DNA of 58,171 bases from an uncultured Clostridia bacterium (GTDB lineage: Bacteria > Bacillota > Clostridia > Christensenellales > Borkfalkiaceae): assembly GCA_947630705.1 (NCBI GenBank), contig CANRIK010000012.1, forward strand, positions 1 through 58,171, read 5' to 3'. Below, in pieces: positions 51,646-58,171 of this stretch. The stretch's first letter is position 1. Every line of letters begins with the position of its first letter. The position numbers and the translations under genes are program-made. The notes under the pieces are model-generated. The model was not told the DNA's origin and did not search any database. It saw only the letters and a list, made by a program, of their open reading frames with translations.

Positions 51646-53535
51646 ATGTTGATTTCTTTTGAAAACGTAGCCTTTTCCTACGGCGACAATTTAATATTTT
51701 CCGACGTCGGATTTTCCGTAAACGAGGGCGAGCGCGTCGGGCTCATAGGCGCCAACGGCGAAGGCAAGACCACGCTTTTGAAACTGATAAACGGCGAACT
51801 GTATCCCGACTCCGGCAAGATAAACGTTAAGAACGGCTGTCACATAGGCTATCTTGCCCAAAACGGCGGCTATGAATCCCGTAATACGGTTTATGAAGAG
51901 ATGAAAACCGTATTTGCTCGGGATTATTCTGCCGTTGAAAAGTTGGCAGAGCTCTCCGCCGGACTTTCCGCTCTCGACTACGGCAGCCGCGAGTACGCGG
52001 TCGCTTCGGCAAAAATAGAATCCCTGCAAAAATTTATCTCCTCTCGCGACAGTTACAACGCCGATGTGAAGATAAAGACCGTCTTAAACGGCATGGGCTT
52101 TGCGAAATTTTACGGCAGAGCAATAGATACAATGTCGGGAGGCGAAAAAACCCGTTTGAAGCTGGCTCGGCTTTTGCTTGAAGAACCCGATATCCTGCTT
52201 CTCGACGAACCCACTAATCATCTCGATATCTCCACTCTGTTTTGGCTGGAAGAATACCTTCAAAGTTATAAAGGAGCCGTGATTGCAGTCTCGCACGACA
52301 GATATTTTCTCGACAGATTGAGCGTTCGGACGTTCGAGCTTGAAAACGGAAAACTCAACACGTATGTGGGAAAATATTCAAAATACAAGATATTAAAGGA
52401 AGAGCGCACGGCTCGGCTGATAAAGGAATACGAGGCGCAAAAGGAGGAAATAGCTCGGCTCGAAGAGTACGTGGCCCAAAATATAGTGCGCGCGACTACC
52501 GCAAAGTCCGCGCAGAGCCGCGTCAAACGTCTCGACAAAATGGAGCTCATCGAAAAGCCGTATGTTCCGCCCGAACCTCCGCGATTTTCGTTTACGTACT
52601 CCGAACGCCCCTACGAAAACGTTCTTTCGATAGACGGCCTCGATTTGTCGGTGGACGGGCGCGTACTCGTAAGCGACATAAAACTTAATATCAGGCGCGG
52701 CGACAAGACGGCTCTCGTCGGCGAAAACGGAACGGGGAAAACTACGCTGCTGAAAGCTATCTCGCAGGGTCGGCCGTCAATAGTGCGCGGCAGATACGTG
52801 AGCGTGGCTCTCTTCGATCAGGAGGGGCTCAATCTAAACCCCGAAAACACCGTGCTTTCCGAACTGTGGGAGAGGCACGTCGCCGCAACTCAAACAGATA
52901 TCCGCGCCGCTCTTGCCCGTTCGGGATTGTTCGAAGAGGATATGCAGAAGAAAGTGAAGAGTCTGTCCGGCGGAGAGCGCGCCAAGCTCGCGCTGTGTAT
53001 TCTTCAAAGCGAGAACGCGAATTTTCTAATTCTCGACGAGCCTACCAATCACCTCGACCTTCCGGCGCGCGAGAGCCTTGAAAGAGCTCTTCGTCTCTTT
53101 GACGGAACAGTTCTGTTCGTCTCGCACGACAGGTATTTTATTTCCGCCGTGGCCGACCGAGTGATAGAAATAGAGGACGGAAAACTCAACACGTATGAGG
53201 GAAATTACTCAAATTATCTCTCGATAAAGGCCGAAATGGACAGAGAGGAAAAACAGCGCCGCCGTCTTGATGAATTTTCCGCCGCGAGAGAAAAGAAAGC
53301 GGAAAGCTATCGTTCGGGAAAGGAGAGAGCGGCGGAAGTGCGCAGGAAGGAGAATATTAAGCGCGTCGAGGGCGAAATTTCCGAGCTCGAAGCGGAGGAA
53401 GCCAAAATCAACGGCGAACTTGCCGACCCCGTTGTCCTTGCCGATTACAAAAAGGTCATCGCGCTTTCGTCGCGGCTGGATGAAATAAAAAAATTACTCG
53501 ACGCTCTTTACATCGAGTACTACGATATGATATAA
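51646..53535 (+). CDS. ABC-F family ATP-binding protein
   Basis: A 629-aa soluble protein with two ABC domains in one chain and no membrane segment, the ABC-F layout. Walker A motifs (GANGEGKT; GENGTGKT), signatures (MSGGEKTR; LSGGERAK) and Walker B with DEPTNHLD are intact in both halves. A charged linker joins them, and a basic coiled-coil tail follows the second half. ABC-F proteins act on the ribosome as translation factors or antibiotic-protection proteins; which applies cannot be decided here. The start MLISFENVAFSYGD fits the family, but there is no Shine-Dalgarno sequence before it. Confidence 0.93.
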   Translation: MLISFENVAFSYGDNLIFSDVGFSVNEGERVGLIGANGEGKTTLLKLINGELYPDSGKINVKNGCHIGYLAQNGGYESRNTVYEEMKTVFARDYSAVEKLAELSAGLSALDYGSREYAVASAKIESLQKFISSRDSYNADVKIKTVLNGMGFAKFYGRAIDTMSGGEKTRLKLARLLLEEPDILLLDEPTNHLDISTLFWLEEYLQSYKGAVIAVSHDRYFLDRLSVRTFELENGKLNTYVGKYSKYKILKEERTARLIKEYEAQKEEIARLEEYVAQNIVRATTAKSAQSRVKRLDKMELIEKPYVPPEPPRFSFTYSERPYENVLSIDGLDLSVDGRVLVSDIKLNIRRGDKTALVGENGTGKTTLLKAISQGRPSIVRGRYVSVALFDQEGLNLNPENTVLSELWERHVAATQTDIRAALARSGLFEEDMQKKVKSLSGGERAKLALCILQSENANFLILDEPTNHLDLPARESLERALRLFDGTVLFVSHDRYFISAVADRVIEIEDGKLNTYEGNYSNYLSIKAEMDREEKQRRRLDEFSAAREKKAESYRSGKERAAEVRRKENIKRVEGEISELEAEEAKINGELADPVVLADYKKVIALSSRLDEIKKLLDALYIEYYDMI

Positions 53536-53536
53536 T
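53507..53536 (+). promoter_or_regulatory. Possible promoter of the four-helix membrane protein gene
   Basis: TTTACA and TATAAT are separated by 18 bases at the very end of the ABC-F gene. A second TATAAT follows at 53546-53551 within a short direct repeat. Confidence 0.4.
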
Positions 53537-53620
53537 TCGGTATGATATAATCTTTTTAAGGCGCGCCATTTTCCGTTGTTGCGGACAAGGTCTGTTCAGA
53601 CGTCGCTTTTTGAGGTCAAT

Positions 53621-54622
53621 ATGGATGAAGAAAACAAGAAAATACGTCACACTATAACGGCCGAAGAGACATTCACTCTCGCCAAAGACGTTTTCGATAT
53701 GCGCACGTTTATCAAGAATGTGTATGCAAATCGCGCCGTGATTGCTCGCAGAATAAACGTCGTCACTCTCAGCGTGAGCATGATTTTCACTCTGCTGTAC
53801 ACGTCGTTCATGCTCTACAAAACCCTTACAAAGACCATATCCTTCGGTATGGAGATTGCCGTATACGTAATAATCGGGGTTTACGCTGTGATGGCGGCGT
53901 TGCTTATAATGTTTTTTATTTTGAGTTCACGGGCAAAGACAAAAAGTTTGAAAAAATTTTCGCTCACGCTCAAAATTTTCAGAACGGCGGTAAAAGTTCT
54001 GTCCATCGCAGTCTCCATTTCCGCGATAGTTGTGACGGGGTCGGGCGACGGAAGCGCGGTGCTCTTTGCCGTAGACGTCTTGTTCGTAATACTTTCAGTA
54101 TTTACCATCATAGTTCAAAGTCTGCCCCTTCTGTTCGGCGGATTGGGGAGATTCGTACGCTGGTTGCTCTCTCCCGTCAAAATAAAATACCGCTTTACGA
54201 CCGTACTTCTTGAATGGTACAACCTTATAATCACGGGCGAACCGGCAAAGGGCGCGGCCGCTCGCGTCGCAAAAAAGCACTATGAGCCGATAGGCGCTCT
54301 GATTGACGGCGTAATCGTGCCGCAGTTGGGGAATAAATACATAACTGCAATAAAGCCTGTTATGCTTTTGAATCTCGTGGAGAACTGTTCGGAGACCGAA
54401 CGTCCCATATTGGAAGGTATTTTAAAGAGCGTTTTCGCTTATGCGGCGGAGTGCGGTTACGTCGTTTTCGACCCCTGCCGTGACCTTAATTTCGAGGGCA
54501 CGATAGAGGAAAAAAGACGAAAAACTATGAAGGAGAAACTTTTCGGCGTAGGCACGAAAATCGGCAAGAAAGTACTCGACAAATACATAGCCGCCTCAAC
54601 CGAAGAGGAGGAAAAGCCTTAA
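53621..54622 (+). CDS. Four-helix membrane protein of unknown function
   Basis: A 333-aa protein with a soluble N terminus of about 40 residues, four helices between about 45 and 185, and a basic C-terminal domain of about 150 residues that includes a conserved-looking ENCSETERPILEGI segment and ends in a Lys/Glu-rich tail. I recognise no family. The ATG at 53621 has TGAGG upstream; an in-frame TTG at 53576 has none. It lies 85 bases after the ABC-F gene and may have its own promoter. Confidence 0.75.
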   Translation: MDEENKKIRHTITAEETFTLAKDVFDMRTFIKNVYANRAVIARRINVVTLSVSMIFTLLYTSFMLYKTLTKTISFGMEIAVYVIIGVYAVMAALLIMFFILSSRAKTKSLKKFSLTLKIFRTAVKVLSIAVSISAIVVTGSGDGSAVLFAVDVLFVILSVFTIIVQSLPLLFGGLGRFVRWLLSPVKIKYRFTTVLLEWYNLIITGEPAKGAAARVAKKHYEPIGALIDGVIVPQLGNKYITAIKPVMLLNLVENCSETERPILEGILKSVFAYAAECGYVVFDPCRDLNFEGTIEEKRRKTMKEKLFGVGTKIGKKVLDKYIAASTEEEEKP

Positions 54623-54728
54623 AAATATTCCGAATCGCAATGCGTGTAAAAATAGAAACACAAATTTACTTCTTGGGGAAAATTTGTAATGATTTGTGAA
54701 AATATTTTTATGACTTTGTGAAATTTAT

Positions 54729-54757
54729 TTGACAATTTTAGTACAATATTGTATATT
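54729..54757 (+). promoter_or_regulatory. Promoter of the PH-domain membrane protein gene
   Basis: TTGACA and TATATT are separated by 17 bases, 64 bases upstream of the ATG. Upstream sequence is very AT-rich with repeated TTTGTGAAA, possibly an UP element. Confidence 0.8.
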
Positions 54758-54821
54758 ATGTTCGATACATACGTGTCAATTATATAGGCATGTTGTAATT
54801 ATTTTACAAGGAGGTAGGTAA

Positions 54822-55400
54822 ATGAGTACTTTTGCAGAAAACAACCTGCGCAAAGGTGAAGAGATTCTTCTTAAAGGCAAGGTGAATCCTTTATGTGCTT
54901 TCAGTCAAATTCTCTGGTGTCTTGTTGTGTTGGCGGCAGCCATTGCGGTCAGCATAATTATGGGAGGAAATGAAAATTTAAAGGATATGTCTCTTGTCAT
55001 AACCTTGATTGTATGGATTGCGTTTATAGTTATCGGCGTTTTGCCCCTTCTGTATAGAATAATATATCTGTGCAGCATGTCTCTTGCGGTAACCAATAAG
55101 CGCGTTATCGGTAAGGTCGGTATAATAAAGAAGAATACCCTCGATTATCCTATTGAAAAGGTTGATAACATTTCTACCGAGAACTCATTCTGGGGTGCGA
55201 TTCTGAAATACCATACCGTAACCGTTCTCGGCGGCGGCGGAAGCGACGCGAAGATAAAATTCCAGGGTATTTCCAATGCTGTACAGTTCAAGAATACCGT
55301 TACGGATGCTATTGAACAGCACGCAGAAGAAGCGAGAAAAGCACAGGCTGCCGAAATAGCCGCAGCAATGGCCGCAGCAGCTCAGTCTAAAAACTCCTGA
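54822..55400 (+). CDS. Bacterial PH-domain (bPH2, YdbS-like) membrane protein
   Basis: A 192-aa protein with a short N-terminal segment (RKGEEILLKGKVNP), two membrane helices (about 28-48 and 62-85) and a bacterial pleckstrin-homology-like domain (LAVTNKRVIGKVGIIKKNTLDYPIEKVDNIS and on). It ends in an Ala-rich, Gln/Glu-rich helix. This matches the small YdbS/bPH2 membrane proteins of Gram-positive bacteria, whose role in envelope homeostasis or stress resistance is poorly known. A strong site (AAGGAGG) and a good promoter suggest high expression. Monocistronic, with its own terminator. Confidence 0.88.
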   Translation: MSTFAENNLRKGEEILLKGKVNPLCAFSQILWCLVVLAAAIAVSIIMGGNENLKDMSLVITLIVWIAFIVIGVLPLLYRIIYLCSMSLAVTNKRVIGKVGIIKKNTLDYPIEKVDNISTENSFWGAILKYHTVTVLGGGGSDAKIKFQGISNAVQFKNTVTDAIEQHAEEARKAQAAEIAAAMAAAAQSKNS

Positions 55401-55429
55401 TTAATCTTTTCGAATAACGAACAAATATA

Positions 55430-55464
55430 AATACACCGCCGACTCTTCGGCGGTGTATTTATTT
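55430..55464 (+). terminator. Terminator after the PH-domain gene
   Basis: A 13-bp perfect stem (55430-55442 with 55447-55459) is followed by a T-rich run. Confidence 0.88.
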
Positions 55465-55568
55465 AGGTGTATTTGTACTTGTCCAAATGCGCTCACGGAG
55501 AGGGCGTGCCTTACTCCCGTCGGCGCTCAATGTCGTTTTGACAAGGTATTGTTTATAATTTTAAAACA

Positions 55569-55602
55569 GCCGCGCGGACTTCTGTCCGCGCGGCGTTTTT
55601 AT
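55569..55602. terminator. Bidirectional terminator, mainly for glyQS
   Basis: An 11-bp GC stem (55569-55579 with 55584-55594, loop TTCT) has A- and T-rich flanks. Between this and the previous terminator lie about 100 bases with a TTGACA and a TATAAT too close together (10 bases) to be a promoter. Confidence 0.85.
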
Positions 55603-55639
55603 AACTCTTAAATTGATTCTTAAATCCGTAAATCTGTTT

Positions 55640-57022
55640 TCAGAATTCGAGGTATTTTTCGATATATGCGGCAAGTTCGTCTGCGTTTATGCGAATCTGC
55701 TCCATACTGTCGCGGTCGCGCACGGTGACGGTGTTGTCCTCCAAAGTATCGAAGTCGATAGTAATGCAGAAGGGAGTGCCGATTTCGTCCTGTCTGCGGT
55801 AGCGCTTGCCTATCGAACCGGCCACGTCGTATGTCACGGGGAACCGTTTGCAGAGCTTTTTGTAAATTTCCTGCGCCTTTTCCGAGAGATTTTTCTGCAA
55901 GGGCAGTACGGCGGCTTTATATGCCGCAAGGACGGGATGGAGGTGCAGAACGTTTCTGACTTCGCCGTCTTGAAGGGTCTCCTCGTCGTATGCCTCCGAG
56001 AGCACTGCAAGCATGAGTCTGTCGGCGCCTATCGAGTATTCTATTACGTACGGTATGTATTTTTCGTTTGTAACGGGGTCGATATACTGCATTGTTTTCC
56101 CCGAAAATTCCTGATGCCTCGAAAGGTCGTAATTTGTGCGGTTGTGTATGCCGTTCAGCTCCGACCAGCCCATGGGGAAGTCGTACTGAATATCGCACGC
56201 CTGCTTTGCATAGTGAGCAAGTTTATCGTGGTCTTTGAACCTCAAATGCTCTTTGTCGAATCCAAGGTCCATCAAGAACTGCCATGCTTTCTCCTTGAAC
56301 TCTTCGTAATACTTTCCGTCGGTGCCTTCTTTACAGAACCACTGATGCTCCATCTGCTCGAACTCTATCGTTCGGAATATGAAGTTGCCGGGCGTTATTT
56401 CGTTTCTGAACGCTTTGCCCACCTGCGCGATACCGAAGGGCACTTTTGCTCGGGTAGTGCGTTGAACGTTCATAAAGTTTACAAATTCTCCCTGCGCGGT
56501 TTCGGGGCGGAGATAAATCTTGTTCTGGCTCTCGTCCGTCACGCCTCGCGAAGTTTCAAACATAAGATTGAAAGTGCGTATGCCCGTCCAGTTGAATTTT
56601 CCGCAGATGGGACATGTTACGTGGTGCTCATTGATATATGCTTCCATTTCCTCGTTGGTCATCAGATCGGGATTGACCTTTCCCTTGGAATGGGCCTCTA
56701 TGAGGTTGTCCGCGCGGTGACGGCTCTTGCACTCCTTGCAGTCCATTTTCGGGTCGGAAAAGGAGGTGGTATGGCCGCTCGCTTCCCATACGCGAGAGTT
56801 CATAAGAATGGCGGCGTCCACGCCGAAGCTGTTGTCGCTCTCCTGAACGAATCTCTTCCACCATGCGCGCTTGATATTGTTTTTGATTTCAACGCCGACC
56901 GGTCCGTAATCCCATGTGTTGCCCATTCCGCCGTAAATTTCGCTGCCGGGGAATATTATTCCTCTTGCCTTGCACAAGTTTACCAACTTGTCCATAGTTA
57001 CGGTTCTCTTTTTTTCTGCCAT
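55640..57022 (-). CDS. glyQS: Glycyl-tRNA synthetase, dimeric single-chain type
   Basis: A 460-aa class II synthetase that charges tRNA-Gly, of the alpha2 type found in Firmicutes, archaea and eukaryotes. Motifs 'GSEIYGGMGNTWDYGPVG', 'RPETAQGEFVNF', 'FRNEITPGNFIFRTIEFEQME' and the C-terminal anticodon domain are intact. A Cys set (CKECKSRHRADN ... CPICGKFNWT) may bind zinc. I start at the Met giving MAEKKRTVTMDK because AAAGGAG lies just upstream; a start seven codons earlier would swallow that site. No T-box leader is present, unlike in many Bacilli. Confidence 0.97.
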   Translation of the reverse strand: MAEKKRTVTMDKLVNLCKARGIIFPGSEIYGGMGNTWDYGPVGVEIKNNIKRAWWKRFVQESDNSFGVDAAILMNSRVWEASGHTTSFSDPKMDCKECKSRHRADNLIEAHSKGKVNPDLMTNEEMEAYINEHHVTCPICGKFNWTGIRTFNLMFETSRGVTDESQNKIYLRPETAQGEFVNFMNVQRTTRAKVPFGIAQVGKAFRNEITPGNFIFRTIEFEQMEHQWFCKEGTDGKYYEEFKEKAWQFLMDLGFDKEHLRFKDHDKLAHYAKQACDIQYDFPMGWSELNGIHNRTNYDLSRHQEFSGKTMQYIDPVTNEKYIPYVIEYSIGADRLMLAVLSEAYDEETLQDGEVRNVLHLHPVLAAYKAAVLPLQKNLSEKAQEIYKKLCKRFPVTYDVAGSIGKRYRRQDEIGTPFCITIDFDTLEDNTVTVRDRDSMEQIRINADELAAYIEKYLEF

Positions 57023-57087
57023 AAAAAACTCCTTTGCACGCACTTGGATTAGTGCGCCGTGATTTCCGCGCTGTCGCGGTCTTTAAT

Positions 57088-57116
57088 ATTTTATTTTATT
57101 TGAAGTTTTTAGTCAA
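57088..57116 (-). promoter_or_regulatory. Promoter of glyQS
   Basis: On the minus strand TTGACT and TAAAAT are separated by 17 bases. The 60-base leader has two short hairpins but no T-box. Confidence 0.75.
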
Positions 57117-57166
57117 GCAAATGCGCTTATCGGACCTCTATTTTTGCGTCAAATCCGCGCTTTTAC

Positions 57167-57198
57167 AAAAAGGCGCCATAATTTTTATGGCGCCTTTT
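57167..57198. terminator. Terminator of the Gly-rich protein gene
   Basis: A 9-bp stem (57172-57180 with 57186-57194) is flanked by A5 and T4; on the minus strand it follows the last gene in the window. Confidence 0.82.
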
Positions 57199-57223
57199 GC
57201 GTTTGTCGAATTTATTTGCGGAT

Positions 57224-58165
57224 TTATTTTGGAGTACTTCCTTTATTACCGTTTACGCCCGAAGCACCATAGCCGATAGCAGGGTTATATCCGGGGTTGC
57301 CGGCTTCACCGCCATTACCGCCGTTGCCGGATTTGCAATTAAATAATTTTTCATCGACATTGTATGTTGCTTTGCCGCCGTTTCCGCCGTTACCTCCGTT
57401 ACCGCCGGCTCCGCCATTACCGCCGTAAAGAATAAAGGTGGAGGATTTTGCTGTATTTATGAATATCGAATTACCGAAAATTGCAGGTAATCCCGATTTT
57501 CCGTTACCGCCGGCTCCGCCGTTTCTAGGTGAATTGGCTTCGGCGGAAAAGCGACCGGTATCATATGTAGTTCCCGAATTACCGCTTATTCCGTTTCCGC
57601 CTTTTATTGAGGAAGCTCCGCTTGCGGCAATGCATAATTCAAAATCTTGATTGACGTCAGTTGCATCGATTCCGGCATATCCGACGGGGGCTGAAAATTT
57701 GAAATTCCGTAATTCTATATACAGGTTTGAATATCTTCCTGAAATCATTATATTGAAGTTTGTATATGTTTTGGTTGATTTACCTATAAAAATAACTCGA
57801 TTTTGGTCATCTGTTATTTCGTATGAAGAATTTATTTCGGGTTTAGACGCCGAGAAATTTATTAATATTTCATTTTCTCCGCTTTCAGTGTTTATATCTT
57901 CTTTTTCGTACCACTTAAATGTTTCGTTAAAGACATAGCCTTCATTTTCTAACTGCTTTTGTTCTTTTGCAATATCTTCTTCGGAATTATTTGTTTCATT
58001 TGACGTATTATCGCTGGTGCTATTGAAAAAATCGCATGCACACAGTACAACCAAAAACGTAGCCGCTATAAACGTAGCCATAAATATTAACAAAAACGAG
58101 TTTGTTCCACAGGGACAGTATTTAAGGGTGGCGTAGAGCGGCATCCCGCGGGGGCAAAAATACAT
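57224..58165 (-). CDS. Gly/Asn-rich membrane-anchored or lipoprotein with zinc-ribbon-like N terminus (start may lie outside the window)
   Basis: At least 313 aa. The first 20 residues have Cys knuckles (CPRG at 4-7; CPCG at 17-20) like half of a zinc ribbon, then a hydrophobic segment (about 22-43) ending in LCAC, which could be a membrane anchor or a lipobox. An acidic Asn/Ser-rich linker and a beta domain follow, and from about 215 the protein is dominated by GGNGGxGG runs. Such tracts resemble Gly-rich surface proteins of Clostridia. The ATG at 58165 is six bases from the window end, so the true start may be further upstream; an internal Met29 has no ribosome site. Confidence 0.65.
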   Translation of the reverse strand: MYFCPRGMPLYATLKYCPCGTNSFLLIFMATFIAATFLVVLCACDFFNSTSDNTSNETNNSEEDIAKEQKQLENEGYVFNETFKWYEKEDINTESGENEILINFSASKPEINSSYEITDDQNRVIFIGKSTKTYTNFNIMISGRYSNLYIELRNFKFSAPVGYAGIDATDVNQDFELCIAASGASSIKGGNGISGNSGTTYDTGRFSAEANSPRNGGAGGNGKSGLPAIFGNSIFINTAKSSTFILYGGNGGAGGNGGNGGNGGKATYNVDEKLFNCKSGNGGNGGEAGNPGYNPAIGYGASGVNGNKGSTPK

Positions 58166-58171
58166 AAAGAA

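Noticed and set aside
55465-55568. TTGACA near TATAAT suggesting a small RNA promoter
   Set aside because: Only 10 bases separate the boxes and a terminator follows at once.
57023-57166. Possible T-box leader of glyQS
   Set aside because: The leader after the promoter is only about 60 bases and lacks the T-box sequence and a specifier stem.
57290-57560. Repeated ccgccgttaccgcc-like units as a DNA repeat array
   Set aside because: They are the codons of the Gly/Asn-rich tract of the last gene and keep its frame.

Overview
The window looks like a chromosomal piece of a spore-forming, anaerobic, low-GC Gram-positive bacterium (class Clostridia, probably an uncultured gut lineage). The evidence is a spoIIID gene behind a sigma-E-like promoter, an S-box (SAM-I) riboswitch on metK, many lipoproteins with no outer-membrane genes, a fermentative D-lactate dehydrogenase, archaeal-type ProRS and a 2-hydroxyacyl-CoA dehydratase/activase pair. 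Housekeeping promoters are near-perfect (TTGACA-N17-TATAAT) and terminators are classical hairpins.

Layout. (a) 1-1060: tRNA-Ser(GCU) with its own promoter and terminator, a duplicated tRNA 3' end with a foldable tRNA-derived element, and an SGNH esterase gene. (b) 1584-26211: eleven co-directional, tightly packed genes behind two tandem promoter candidates. In order they encode a 1,724-aa repeat lipoprotein, a 2,488-aa cell-surface subtilisin with BspA-type leucine-rich repeats, an InlB-repeat lipoprotein, a complete oligopeptide ABC importer (very long binding protein, two permeases, two ATPases), an 89-aa one-helix protein, a five-helix protein ending in a CxxC tail, and a membrane polyferredoxin fused to two thioredoxin-like domains. 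(c) 26321-32456, convergent and sharing a bidirectional terminator with (b): three lipoproteins, one carrying a TlpA-type thioredoxin domain (CGPC) and one a collagen-like tract. (d) 32661-36004: D-LDH, and divergent galE-glf for UDP-galactofuranose. (e) spoIIID, then the activase/dehydratase pair. (f) 41205-46298: phosphohexomutase-transketolase, divergent from proS. (g) 46499-49334: a YtrA-type GntR regulator with an ABC exporter. (h) 49407-58165: metK under an S-box, divergent radical SAM enzyme, ABC-F ATPase, two small membrane proteins, glyQS and a Gly-rich membrane protein at the edge.

The most interesting region is (b)+(c). I read it as a surface system: a giant protease and adhesive lipoproteins bind and cut protein, the ABC importer takes up the peptides, and a trans-membrane electron relay (cytosolic ferredoxin clusters, membrane protein, extracellular thioredoxins) could reduce disulfides of the substrate or of the surface proteins. 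That functional link is inference from gene order and domains. The domains themselves and the gene packing are seen directly.
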